Shown here: one piece after another, positions 1 through 8,510 of the stretch
Position numbering within the stretch: the first letter of the stretch is position 1
Layout of the letters: every line of letters begins with the position of its first letter
DNA from: Chitinophagaceae bacterium
GTDB lineage: Bacteria; Bacteroidota; Bacteroidia; Chitinophagales; Chitinophagaceae
Reading direction: 5' to 3'
DNA length: 64,000 nucleotides
Assembly (NCBI GenBank): GCA_016720825.1
Contig: JADKJV010000003.1
Location: 234,510 to 298,509, forward strand
Translations under genes and position numbers: made by a program
The notes under the pieces: generated by a model
What the model was told of the DNA's origin: nothing
What the model saw: the letters and a program-made list of their open reading frames with translations, nothing else
The model's database searches: none

Positions 1-1
1 T

Positions 2-58
2 TTTAATACGCCCGAAGAATTAAAAGCAATTGAGAACAGCCCCTGGGCCGTGGAGTAA
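2..58 (+). CDS. 3' end of an unidentified gene (partial, cut by window edge)
   Basis: An open frame enters from the left edge and closes with TAA at 56-58. Only 18 residues are visible, ending in SPWAVE. They are too few to assign a family. It runs in the same direction as the polysaccharide genes that follow, 42 bases before the next start, so it is probably the preceding gene of the same cluster. Confidence 0.4.
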   Translation, partial: FNTPEELKAIENSPWAVE

Positions 59-100
59 AACGGGTTGACACCACTTCGGGATTTATCATACACCGCCATC

Positions 101-1234
101 ATGAAACCAATTCTGCAAAAAAACGATTTTAAACTGCTCGACACCATCCGGGGCATCGCTGCCCTGTATGTGGTGATTGCCCATTGCCGCGGCACATTGT
201 GGCTGGGCGGCAGTGAATTCCTCAAGCTATTCCCGCGTGAAAGCTGGAACGCCTGGGATGCCGTGATGTTTGGTACCAGCATGCTTACGAGACTGGCTGT
301 TGAATTTGTCATCGTGTTTTTTGTACTCTCGGGTTTTTCCATTGCGCACAGTTTGAGTTCTAACCAGTCGCCCTGGCAGTTTTATAAAAGAAGGCTGATC
401 CGGATTTATCCGTCTTACCTTACTGCGTTAGTCTGGGCCGGTATTATTTTCCTGGTAACAAAAGGGATCTTCCCCCAATGGTATGACGGCACGTATACCC
501 AGTTTGCTTTCCTGCGGACGATGGAGATGAATGAGTATTTTGAGCCTAAGGTCGTGGCGGGTAACCTGTTTTATATGCCCATTCACGGATTCATCGGGCC
601 TTTCTGGTCGCTGACTTATGAAGTGATGTTTTACCTGATGGCTCCTTTCCTGCTGCGGCAAAGAAATGTGTATGTACTGACTTCGCTGGCTCTTTTCCTT
701 TTCAATCTTTTCCTGCCCAACGTAGTAGCCTCTTTAGGACTGCCGCTTTATATATACGAGTTCCTGTTCATCTATAATATTTACTTCGCAGTGGGTGTAT
801 ATTTTTATACCCACTTCAGCATGGTCTCCAACTGGTTTGTGAATTATACCAAAGTGGAGTTTATAGCCATCATGGCCGGATTGCTCCTGTTTATTTACGG
901 GGCAAACATTTACCTGAAAATTGAGAACGTTTTCACGTTTATTGAATCCGCAATGTTGTCGGTGGTGCTGATCGTTTTCTTCCTGAAGTACAAGATCCGC
1001 ATCCCCCTGATTTCCAACGTGGGTAAGTACAGTTATACTTTATATATCACACACTTTGCTTCTATCTATCTTTACCTCGCCTTTTACTGGCTGATTGCGG
1101 GAAAAGATATGCCGCAAATCACCAATTTTGCCGTTTGGGTGGGAGGTGTATTTTTCTGCCTGCTGATGGGGTGGATCCAGTACTTACTCATTGAAAAGAA
1201 CACCCAAAGCTGGCTGGCCAGATTGAGGAAATAA
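101..1234 (+). CDS. Acyltransferase family 3 membrane protein
   Basis: This 377-residue polytopic membrane protein resembles the acyltransferase-3 (OafA/NodX/ExoZ-like) family, which transfers acetyl or other acyl groups onto surface sugars at the inner membrane. The N-terminus carries the family signature: an Arg-Gly pair at about residues 17-18 (DTIRGIAALYVV) followed by the conserved His in IAHC at residue 28. About ten hydrophobic segments follow, and the protein ends in a basic tail, as is usual for the family. The frame is open from a TTG at 65, but ATG 101 gives the natural start just before the signature. It heads the visible polysaccharide cluster. The acyl donor and the sugar target cannot be read from the sequence. 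Confidence 0.85.
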   Translation: MKPILQKNDFKLLDTIRGIAALYVVIAHCRGTLWLGGSEFLKLFPRESWNAWDAVMFGTSMLTRLAVEFVIVFFVLSGFSIAHSLSSNQSPWQFYKRRLIRIYPSYLTALVWAGIIFLVTKGIFPQWYDGTYTQFAFLRTMEMNEYFEPKVVAGNLFYMPIHGFIGPFWSLTYEVMFYLMAPFLLRQRNVYVLTSLALFLFNLFLPNVVASLGLPLYIYEFLFIYNIYFAVGVYFYTHFSMVSNWFVNYTKVEFIAIMAGLLLFIYGANIYLKIENVFTFIESAMLSVVLIVFFLKYKIRIPLISNVGKYSYTLYITHFASIYLYLAFYWLIAGKDMPQITNFAVWVGGVFFCLLMGWIQYLLIEKNTQSWLARLRK

Positions 1235-1275
1235 CAGATTTTACCAGGGTATTTTAAAGAACTAAACGCAAGAAC

Positions 1276-2688
1276 TTGCATTTACTGACAGCGCTTTTAA
1301 CGTCGAACGATTTCATCTACGGCCCATTATTTTTTATGGCGCTGTTCATGGTGTATTCTGTCGTGGCCAGTAAGTATAAAGACGATGCAACAAAAAGGCT
1401 TTTCATGAAGGCCTTTTATTTCAAGATGCTGATCTCACTGATCAGTTCACTGATTATCATTTTTTACTACCGCGGTGGTGACTCAGCCATGTACTATGAC
1501 AGTGCTGTTGACCTTAAGAATGCCGTTACAGATGATTCGGGAAACTTCTGGACGATCATGGGTACAAAATCTCTCAACTCCGACAGCCCGATCGCCAGTT
1601 ATTTCCTGAACGACAACTCTATATTCCCCACCTGGGAATCGGCACACTCACCCAGTAACTTCATGGTGCCCCGTCTTGGACTGCCCTTTGGCCTGCTGAC
1701 AGACATGAGTTACCTGTGTATGTCGATGGCCTTTTCATTCTTTGCCTTTGGAGGCTCTATCCGCCTTTATAAATTCTTTATCCATTATTTCCCCGATTAC
1801 CAGAAGGAAGTAGCACTGGCTACCCTGTTCCTGCCCAGTATGGTTTTCTGGAGCTCCAGTTTCCTGAAAGACCCGATTTGTTTTGGCAGCGTGGGATACC
1901 TGATATATGGCCTCTTTTCGATTTTTATACGACGAAAGAAAATCCTGACATCACTGATCTGGATTACCATTTCAGTGTTGCTGCTCTTCTATGTAAAAGT
2001 GTATATCCTGCTGGCTTTGTTACCAGCAGTGATGCTATGGCTGTTTTCGGAAGTCAACAAAGCAGTCGAAAATAAAACACTGCGAAGGATCCTGGCCATT
2101 ATGACTTTTTCTGTCGGCGCAGGCATTGCTTATTTGCTGATTAATTATGTGGGATCTGACGACAGTGTGAAAATGTACAGGCTGGATACTTTCCTGGAAA
2201 CCAGCCAGTATAACCGCGATCTTTATAAAGGATTCAGCACAAGGGAGCAAGGTGCCTATTTTACATACGAAACATCGAACCCGGTACTGCTCGTACTATA
2301 TGGCATGGTGGCCACATTATTCCGGCCATTCCCCTGGGAAATCAGTTCGCCGATTGGATTTTTATCGGTGGTAGAGTCCATGATGTTCCTATATTTCACC
2401 GTGATGCTTTTTTATAAGAAAGGCCTGGTGGGATTTTTTAAAGGCGCTTTCAGCCACCCGGTGTTTATTATGTGCCTGATATTTTCACTGATATTTGCCG
2501 CTGCAGTGGGCAGTTCCGCCACCAATTTCGGATCTATCTCAAGGTATAAAATTCCCTGTTTGCCATTCTACCTGCTGATGATACTGATTATGTACAAGCA
2601 GGCAGGATTGAAATACCCGGCCTGGTTTGCCAAAGCAATCGGATACAGGCCAGAACAAAAACCCAGATACAGAAAACCAATTCATTAA
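1276..2688 (+). CDS. Polytopic membrane protein of the polysaccharide cluster, family not recognised
   Basis: The 470 residues contain roughly ten to twelve hydrophobic segments with a long polar, probably periplasmic loop (about residues 70-130, rich in Ser/Asp/Asn) after the second or third segment. I do not recognise a catalytic motif. Size, topology and position between an acyltransferase and an asparagine-synthase-like gene fit a Wzy-like polymerase or a GT-C type glycosyltransferase, but that is inference from context. The start shown is TTG; an in-frame ATG at 1336 would remove 20 residues. It ends one base before the next ATG, so the two are very likely co-transcribed and translationally coupled. 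Confidence 0.7.
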   Translation: MHLLTALLTSNDFIYGPLFFMALFMVYSVVASKYKDDATKRLFMKAFYFKMLISLISSLIIIFYYRGGDSAMYYDSAVDLKNAVTDDSGNFWTIMGTKSLNSDSPIASYFLNDNSIFPTWESAHSPSNFMVPRLGLPFGLLTDMSYLCMSMAFSFFAFGGSIRLYKFFIHYFPDYQKEVALATLFLPSMVFWSSSFLKDPICFGSVGYLIYGLFSIFIRRKKILTSLIWITISVLLLFYVKVYILLALLPAVMLWLFSEVNKAVENKTLRRILAIMTFSVGAGIAYLLINYVGSDDSVKMYRLDTFLETSQYNRDLYKGFSTREQGAYFTYETSNPVLLVLYGMVATLFRPFPWEISSPIGFLSVVESMMFLYFTVMLFYKKGLVGFFKGAFSHPVFIMCLIFSLIFAAAVGSSATNFGSISRYKIPCLPFYLLMILIMYKQAGLKYPAWFAKAIGYRPEQKPRYRKPIH

Positions 2689-2689
2689 T

Positions 2690-4525
2690 ATGTGTGGTAT
2701 TGCAGGTTCCATCAATTTTGAACTGAATAAAGATCAGGCCGACCGTGATTTGCATCACCGCGGTCCTGATGAACAAACCCTGTTCAGGGAAAAAAATCTC
2801 TGTCTGCACCATAGCCGGTTGTCTATCCAGGATATCGGCGGCGGAAAACAGCCCATGCATTACGGGCCATACACAATTATTTTCAACGGTGAGATTTACA
2901 ATCACCAGGAACTGCGGGAAAAATACAAGCTGTCATGTGTTACCCATTCAGATACGGAAACCCTGCTTCACCTTTACCAGTTAAAAGGTGCAGGAATGCT
3001 GAACGATCTCGATGGCATGTTTGCACTGGTTATTTATGACCGTACCAAAAACGAGTTATTCCTTGCCAGGGATCGTGCAGGCAAAAAACCACTGTATTAT
3101 TTCAGCCATTCAAACCAACTGGTGTTTGCCAGTGAACTGAATGCACTCCGCAACCAGCTTCCGCTGAACCTGAATGAGCAAAACCTCCGTCAGTTTATCC
3201 TGATGGGTTATTTCTATAAAACGAATACACCCTACGAGCATGTGTATGAACTGCAAGCCGGTCACTGGGCTGCCGTTTCCCTCGATAACCCGGTAGTAAA
3301 CCCGGTCAGCTGGTGGAATATCCATGATTTCTATACACAAAAATCAACGGATGATTTCCAGACCGCTTTGGAGAAAACAGACCATTACCTCCACATGGCC
3401 GTAAAAAGGAGACTCGAATCTTCTGATCTTGAAGTAGGTTCTTTTTTAAGCGGTGGCATTGACAGCGGCCTGATAACCAGTATCGCAAAAGGATACAGCC
3501 CGTCTTTAAAAACATTTACTGTTGCCTTTGAAGGCAAATACAATGAAGCGCCGCTGGCCAAACTGGTTGCTGATAAATACAACACCAATCATTGTGAAAT
3601 AAAAATTTCATACGATCACCTGGTGTCTGATGTGGAAACTATTTTGTCCAATTACGGAGAGCCTTTCTTTGATAACTCCGCGATTCCCAGCTATTACGTG
3701 AGTAAAGCAGCCAAGGAATACCTTACCGTCATCCTCAATGGCGACGGCGGGGATGAGATTTTCAGCGGTTACAGGCGGTATGTTCCCTTCTCAAAATTTG
3801 ATTTCTTCAAATCTGGTGCCATCACCCGGGGTACTGCAGGGCTCCTGCATGCGATCATGCCCCAGACGCATAATAAACAGAATAAGTATAATTATTTTTA
3901 CCGCCTGGCTGACCTGGCGCGGAAAAACAATGTACATGTATATTTGTCGGCCACGATGGATAGCTTTGAGGGTTTTGAAAAATACCTGTCCTTCAGCAGT
4001 GATTTCCTGAAAGACATCCAGGTGGATTTTGATGTGATCAATAAATCGGGACTGACTGGTTTGCAGAAAATCATGAATCTTGACTTTGATAACATCCTGG
4101 CTGGTAACCTGCTTGTGAAAATGGATATAGCCACGATGGCCCATTCCCTGGAAGGTCGAAGCCCGTTGTTAAGCAAGGAACTGCTGGAGTATACGCCCGG
4201 ATTACCTGATGCGTATAAAATCAAAGGCGGTCAGACAAAATATTTACTCCGCACCCTGGCGAAGAAATACCTGCCCGAACAACTGATAAACCAGCCCAAG
4301 CGGGGTTTTGAAAGTCCGTTGAAACAATGGGTGGATAATGAACTGAAACCAATCATCCATGATTATATCCTGTCGCCAGGTGCCTACTGTAAGAATTATG
4401 TGAAAGAAGGGTTCATTGAAAAACTGGTGAACCGGCAGATCAGGGTAGGGGATGAGAAAAGAGCGAAAATGATCTGGACCCTGTTTGCTTTTGAAGTGTG
4501 GTACAGAAAATGTTATAAGAAATAG
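2690..4525 (+). CDS. asnB: Asparagine synthase (glutamine-hydrolysing) family protein
   Basis: This 611-residue protein has the two-domain asparagine synthetase B layout. An N-terminal class II glutamine amidotransferase begins MCGIAG, so Cys2 is the nucleophile after Met removal. A C-terminal ATP-pyrophosphatase-type synthase domain has the PPi loop SGGIDS at about residues 254-259. ATG 2690 is chosen because the Cys must be at position 2; the longer frame from 2627 would bury it. The family amidates aspartate, but copies inside polysaccharide clusters often amidate uronic acids or other sugar carboxylates instead. Placement between membrane and deacetylase genes favours the sugar-modifying role here (inference). 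Confidence 0.88.
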   Translation: MCGIAGSINFELNKDQADRDLHHRGPDEQTLFREKNLCLHHSRLSIQDIGGGKQPMHYGPYTIIFNGEIYNHQELREKYKLSCVTHSDTETLLHLYQLKGAGMLNDLDGMFALVIYDRTKNELFLARDRAGKKPLYYFSHSNQLVFASELNALRNQLPLNLNEQNLRQFILMGYFYKTNTPYEHVYELQAGHWAAVSLDNPVVNPVSWWNIHDFYTQKSTDDFQTALEKTDHYLHMAVKRRLESSDLEVGSFLSGGIDSGLITSIAKGYSPSLKTFTVAFEGKYNEAPLAKLVADKYNTNHCEIKISYDHLVSDVETILSNYGEPFFDNSAIPSYYVSKAAKEYLTVILNGDGGDEIFSGYRRYVPFSKFDFFKSGAITRGTAGLLHAIMPQTHNKQNKYNYFYRLADLARKNNVHVYLSATMDSFEGFEKYLSFSSDFLKDIQVDFDVINKSGLTGLQKIMNLDFDNILAGNLLVKMDIATMAHSLEGRSPLLSKELLEYTPGLPDAYKIKGGQTKYLLRTLAKKYLPEQLINQPKRGFESPLKQWVDNELKPIIHDYILSPGAYCKNYVKEGFIEKLVNRQIRVGDEKRAKMIWTLFAFEVWYRKCYKK

Positions 4526-4548
4526 TCAATCATAAATATTTATTTGCA

Positions 4549-5589
4549 ATGAGTAACGGATCGGGGCCTGTGAAGTCCATTTTTACTATATCTCTTGATT
4601 TTGAATTGCACTGGGGCGTGAGCGACAGGCATACGGTGGAAACGTACGGGCTGAATCTCCGGAATACCCGCAGGGCTATTGACGGTATGCTGGAATTATA
4701 CAAAAAATACAATGTGCATGTTACCTGGGCAACGGTAGGTATGCTTTTCTGCAGGAAAAAAGAAGAACTGTTCAGCTATGTAACGGAGGAGATGAGGCCG
4801 CATTACACGGTTAAATCATTTTCGAATTATACGGTAGCTGAAGGTGCCGGTGCGGATGAAACAGCTGATCCTTTCCATTTTGCACCATCAGTTTTAGAAA
4901 AGATCCGGCAGGTACCAGGACAAGAAATCGGTACACATACATTTTCGCATTATTATACGCTGGAAGACGGGCAGAATCCGGAACAATTCCGGGCCGACCT
5001 GCAGGCGGCTATCCGCATTGCGGGTGAGTATGGTATCAAACTGCACAGCATTGTATTCCCCAGGATGCAGTATGATGAACGTTATATCCAGATTTTAAAA
5101 GAAGTAGGTATCAGTTATTACCGCGGCAGCCAGCCTGTGCTTGAATATGCACCGGTATCGAGGTTGCTGGAAACCCGCAAGCGGAGAATGACGCGTTTCC
5201 TCGATTCTTATATCAATTATAAAGGAAGGCATCTGTATCCTGTGAAGGATTTAATGAACCAGCAGTTGCCGGTGAATGTGCCGCAAAGCCTTTTCCTGCG
5301 TCCATTCTCAAACAAACTGAGTTTCCTCGAGTTCATGAAACTGCGAAGGATAAAAAAACAAATGACCAAAGCCGCCCAAACAGGTTCGCTCTATCACCTG
5401 TGGTGGCATCCGCATAATTTCGGGAACAACGTGGAAAAGAATATGAAATTCCTCGAAGAAATCCTGAAGCATTACCAATACCTCTCCGGCAAATACGGTA
5501 TGGTCAGTCTCAATATGGAAGAAGCCGGAAAATTATTTGAAAGTAAACCCGCTTATGCCGCGCATTCTGTTGCTGGGGTCCCGGTTTGA
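4549..5589 (+). CDS. Polysaccharide deacetylase (NodB-homology) family protein
   Basis: This 346-residue protein carries a CE4/NodB-like fold. The metal-binding Asp lies in SLDFELHWG (D17), and the two metal-ligand His sit in GTHTFSHY (H130 and H134). No signal peptide is visible, so it may act on a cytoplasmic lipid-linked sugar rather than on exported polymer. That is common for deacetylases located inside assembly clusters. A C-terminal WWHPHNF segment resembles the closing motif of such enzymes. Its last 35 bases overlap the next gene, whose formyltransferase fold suggests paired chemistry: removal of an acyl group to expose an amine, then formylation of that amine. The pairing is inference. 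Confidence 0.85.
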   Translation: MSNGSGPVKSIFTISLDFELHWGVSDRHTVETYGLNLRNTRRAIDGMLELYKKYNVHVTWATVGMLFCRKKEELFSYVTEEMRPHYTVKSFSNYTVAEGAGADETADPFHFAPSVLEKIRQVPGQEIGTHTFSHYYTLEDGQNPEQFRADLQAAIRIAGEYGIKLHSIVFPRMQYDERYIQILKEVGISYYRGSQPVLEYAPVSRLLETRKRRMTRFLDSYINYKGRHLYPVKDLMNQQLPVNVPQSLFLRPFSNKLSFLEFMKLRRIKKQMTKAAQTGSLYHLWWHPHNFGNNVEKNMKFLEEILKHYQYLSGKYGMVSLNMEEAGKLFESKPAYAAHSVAGVPV

Positions 5590-6328
5590 TCCTGCAAAGG
5601 ATATGGTGTACAACGCCATTAATCCCTTGTTTGAGATTCACACCGTTATTCTGGAAGCACCTGTTTCCAAAAGCAGCATGATTAAGCGCCGGATCAAAAA
5701 ACTGGGTATTGTAAAAGTATTCGGGCAATTGTGTTTCCAGGTAATGATTGTGAAATGCCTCAGCCTGTTCAGCCGGAAATACAAAAAGCAGCTGATGTCT
5801 TCACTGCAACTCGACACCACACCCTTGCCGGAACAAAAAGCCCGGTTAGTGGAAACGGTAAATGATGATGAATGTATCCGCATCATCCTTGAAGTCAAAC
5901 CTGATCTCGTGCTGGTAAAAGGCACCCGTATCATATCCGCCAAAGTGCTGGAAGCAGCCGGTGTTCCCTTCGTCAATATGCATGTTGGCATCACCCCGCA
6001 ATACCGGGGCGTGCATGGTGCTTACTGGGCACTGGCCAATAAAGATGCGGCGCATGCCGGTACCACAATCCATTATGTAGATAAAGGCATTGACACCGGA
6101 AGTGTTATTGCCCAGCAAATCATTGACATCAGCCCGAAAGATAATTTTGTTACCTACCCGCTTAAGCAGATCGCTGCAGGGATTGATTTACTCCGGCTTT
6201 CTTTACCGAAACTGCTGCAGGGGGAAAAGCTTTCCCAACCATCATTGAGTGACGGCCCTTCCCGCTTATGGTCACACCCAACGATCTGGTATTATTTAAA
6301 AAAACGGATTTCCAGCCACGTAAAATAA
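5555..6328 (+). CDS. Formyltransferase-family protein (sugar N-formyltransferase candidate)
   Basis: The 257 residues from ATG 5555 hold a formyltransferase domain related to methionyl-tRNA formyltransferase and sugar N-formyltransferases using N10-formyl-tetrahydrofolate. The catalytic Asn-His-Asp set is visible as N141 and H143 in VNMHVGITPQYRG and D180 in DKGIDTG. The protein lacks the C-terminal tRNA-binding domain of Fmt, which argues against a translation role and for formylation of an amino sugar. An upstream in-frame TTG at 5537 is a weaker start. The start lies inside the preceding deacetylase gene, so translation is probably coupled. Confidence 0.8.
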   Translation: MPRILLLGSRFDPAKDMVYNAINPLFEIHTVILEAPVSKSSMIKRRIKKLGIVKVFGQLCFQVMIVKCLSLFSRKYKKQLMSSLQLDTTPLPEQKARLVETVNDDECIRIILEVKPDLVLVKGTRIISAKVLEAAGVPFVNMHVGITPQYRGVHGAYWALANKDAAHAGTTIHYVDKGIDTGSVIAQQIIDISPKDNFVTYPLKQIAAGIDLLRLSLPKLLQGEKLSQPSLSDGPSRLWSHPTIWYYLKKRISSHVK

Positions 6329-6329
6329 A

Positions 6330-7484
6330 ATGCCAAAACTGATTCGCGTTACAACGGTTCCCATTGCCCTCAAGTATTTACTCGCAGGGCAAATGAAGTA
6401 TATGAAAGAACATGGCTTTGATGTAATTATGGTCAGTGCCGATGATAAAGAAAGGGAAGATGTAATCCGTAACGAAGGCTGCCCGCACGTGGTGATCCCG
6501 ATGACGCGGAAGATCACCCCGTTCGCCGATCTCAAATCACTTTGGAAAATGTACCGGTTCTTTAAAAAAGAGAAACCGGATATTGTCCATTCGCATACAC
6601 CCAAAGCCGGTCTCATTGCCATGCTGGCCGCGAAAATGGCCGGCGTTAAAACAAGGGTGCATACCATTGCCGGTTTACGGTTCATGACGGCAGGTGGTAT
6701 GACCAGGCGCATCCTCGTTTGGATGGAGAAACTCACGGCCGGTGCTGCCACCCATGTATGGCCCAACAGCCGTTCCCTGATGGAATATATCCAGCAGCAC
6801 AAACTGGTGAAGCAACGTAAACTGGAAGTGATCGGAGAGGGTTCCAGTAATGGCATCAACCTCGGACGTTTCTCAGTTTCTTCCATTGATCCGGCAAAGC
6901 TGGAGGAAGCGAAAAAACTGATTCAGTATGATCCTTCACTCACTTACCTCGTTTCAGTTGGCCGGATCGTGCAGGATAAAGGCATTGATGAATTGTTGTC
7001 AGCATTCACGCGGCTCTATGAACAAAATAATTCACTGCGGCTGATTTTGGTCGGCAGTTTTGAAGATGAACTGGATCCTGTTTCAGACCAGGCCAGGCAG
7101 ATATTAAAAACCCATCCCGCCCTGATCCAGACCGGCTGGCGCGATGATGTGGAATATTTCATGCACCTCTCCCATATTTTGGTGCATGCTTCTTACCGGG
7201 AAGGATTTCCCAATGTTTTACTGCAGGCCGGCGCCATGGGCTGCCCGGTATGCTGTTCCCGGATTGAAGGCAATGTGGATGTAGTGGAACATGAAAAAAC
7301 CGGCCTGATTTTCAACGTCAAAGACGCAGACTCCCTCTATATCACGCTCCAGCGTGCCCTGGCCGACCGGCCATATATGCAAACAATGTCCGTTCAGCTC
7401 CGCAAACGGATTGAATCCTGCTTCGACCAGAAAGTGGTTCATGCAAGCCTGCTCGCTAAGTATCAGGCTATAACCGCAGCTTGA
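6330..7484 (+). CDS. Glycosyltransferase family 4 (group 1)
   Basis: This 384-residue GT-B glycosyltransferase has an N-terminal acceptor domain with PDIVHSHTPKAGLIA at about residues 80-95 and a C-terminal nucleotide-sugar domain with SVGRIVQDKGIDELL. The usual EX7E site appears as REGFPNVLLQAGAMG. The second position is Gln rather than Glu, a form I know from other Bacteroidota GT4 enzymes, so it is not evidence of inactivity. It acts on the cytoplasmic face, adding a sugar to a lipid-linked glycan. The start is two bases after the previous stop. Donor and acceptor are not predictable. The stop codon overlaps a short tandem repeat. Confidence 0.9.
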   Translation: MPKLIRVTTVPIALKYLLAGQMKYMKEHGFDVIMVSADDKEREDVIRNEGCPHVVIPMTRKITPFADLKSLWKMYRFFKKEKPDIVHSHTPKAGLIAMLAAKMAGVKTRVHTIAGLRFMTAGGMTRRILVWMEKLTAGAATHVWPNSRSLMEYIQQHKLVKQRKLEVIGEGSSNGINLGRFSVSSIDPAKLEEAKKLIQYDPSLTYLVSVGRIVQDKGIDELLSAFTRLYEQNNSLRLILVGSFEDELDPVSDQARQILKTHPALIQTGWRDDVEYFMHLSHILVHASYREGFPNVLLQAGAMGCPVCCSRIEGNVDVVEHEKTGLIFNVKDADSLYITLQRALADRPYMQTMSVQLRKRIESCFDQKVVHASLLAKYQAITAA

Positions 7485-7535
7485 CTGAGCCCCGCCGAAG
7501 TCCGACTGAGCCCCGCCGAAGTCTGACTGAGCCCC
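7483..7535. repeat. Short tandem repeat, two and a half copies of a 21-bp GC-rich unit
   Basis: Units start at 7483 and 7504, differ only in the last base, and are followed by an 11-base partial copy from 7525. The core reads GACTGAGCCCCGCCGAAGTC. The first copy includes the TGA stop of the glycosyltransferase. The unit resembles the dispersed GAGC...GAAG intergenic repeats seen in many Bacteroidota genomes (recollection, not a search). Confidence 0.75.
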
Positions 7536-7604
7536 TGTTATCGGAAAATTACTTACCCGTCCTGGGTACTAGTACTTAATTTGCTAATATTCAGCCCCCG
7601 TTTT

Positions 7605-7635
7605 TTTGGAATCGGAAATTGGCGTACTACTTTAG
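7605..7635 (+). promoter_or_regulatory. Candidate Bacteroidota-type promoter for the acetyltransferase gene
   Basis: A TTTG at 7605-7608 is followed after 19 bases by TACTTTAG at 7628-7635, one mismatch from the TAnnTTTG -7 consensus of Bacteroidota primary sigma. The ATG follows at 7655, leaving a short leader. A perfect 10-bp palindrome (GTACTAGTAC, 7566-7575) lies about 35 bases upstream. Confidence 0.45.
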
Positions 7636-7654
7636 TATCACCAATATCCAGTCA

Positions 7655-8317
7655 ATGAAAACCACATTGAAAAAACCTGTGGCCATAATAGGCTACTCGG
7701 GTCATGCCTACGTTATAACCGATATCCTGCTAAATGCGGGACGGTTAGTAACAGCATACTGCGACTCCGAAGAAAAGCAAAGCAATCCCTATCATTTACA
7801 GTACCTGGGCAGGGAATCAGAAGTTCCCGGAAAACTGAAAAAGTTTGACATTTTCGTATGTGTCGGGCATAACGGTATCCGTGAAAAAATCCACACCCAG
7901 CTGAATGAACAGCGGATCAGCCCGATTAATGCAATCCACCCCTCAGCCGTTATTTCCTCTTCTGTACAGATGGGAGAAGGCGTGATGGTGGCTGCCAATG
8001 CAACCATCAACCCCCTCGCCCGTATCGGTAAAGGTGTTATCTGCAATACACATTGCAGCATAGATCACGAATGTGTGATTGATGATTTCGCCCATATCGG
8101 ACCCGGTGCGGTTCTTTGCGGAAACGTAAAAGTGGGACATGGCACATTTGTAGGCGCCAATGCCGTTATCCGCCAGGGCATTACCATCGGTAAAAACGTG
8201 ATGATCGGAGCAGGAACAGTCGTGGTAAAAGATATTCCCGATAACACAACCGTGATCGGAAATCCCCAGAAAGTACTTACCAAAAAACAACAACCTTCAA
8301 GGCTTATTGCAGCCTGA
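7655..8317 (+). CDS. PglD/NeuD-type sugar O/N-acyltransferase
   Basis: This 220-residue protein has an N-terminal Rossmann-like segment (AIIGYSGHA, residues 10-18) that binds UDP-sugar in the PglD/NeuD family. A left-handed beta-helix of hexapeptide repeats runs from about residue 95 to 205. The catalytic His region is IDHECVIDDFAHIGPG. Such enzymes transfer acetyl from acetyl-CoA to amino groups of nucleotide-linked deoxy sugars or to sialic-acid-like sugars. An aminotransferase and an epimerase lie downstream, so an amino-sugar pathway is a sensible reading. A TTG at 7619 extends the frame, but it falls within the probable promoter, so ATG 7655 is preferred. A strong terminator follows the stop. 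Confidence 0.85.
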   Translation: MKTTLKKPVAIIGYSGHAYVITDILLNAGRLVTAYCDSEEKQSNPYHLQYLGRESEVPGKLKKFDIFVCVGHNGIREKIHTQLNEQRISPINAIHPSAVISSSVQMGEGVMVAANATINPLARIGKGVICNTHCSIDHECVIDDFAHIGPGAVLCGNVKVGHGTFVGANAVIRQGITIGKNVMIGAGTVVVKDIPDNTTVIGNPQKVLTKKQQPSRLIAA

Positions 8318-8338
8318 TGGCTTAAGCAACATAACAGT

Positions 8339-8369
8339 AAAAAGCATGTGCCCGGCGCATGCTTTTTTT
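8339..8369 (+). terminator. Rho-independent terminator after the acetyltransferase gene
   Basis: An inverted repeat with arms AAGCATGTGC and GCGCATGCTT (one G-U pair, loop of three) is extended by flanking A-T pairs to about 13 bp and ends in a run of seven T. Confidence 0.85.
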
Positions 8370-8402
8370 ATTCAAAATTTGTACGAACAAGTGTTAATAT
8401 TT

Positions 8403-8435
8403 TTTGTTGTGGGGAGTGAAATGCGATAACTTTGC
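8403..8435 (+). promoter_or_regulatory. Bacteroidota-type promoter for the methyltransferase gene
   Basis: TTTG at 8403-8406, a 20-base spacer, then TAACTTTGC at 8427-8435 exactly matches the TAnnTTTG -7 consensus. It follows a terminator and leaves a leader of about 70 bases before the ATG at 8511, so a new transcription unit starts here. Confidence 0.75.
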
Positions 8436-8510
8436 ACCCGTTTTGAACGGGTAAATGCTGCAAAACACCGCAGAGGTTCCTATTCAAAAAATATTCAATA
8501 TAAAATTTTT

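Noticed and set aside
6296..6886. 196-codon minus-strand open frame opposite the glycosyltransferase
   Set aside because: It is antisense to a clear GT4 gene, and its sequence shows no fold or motif.
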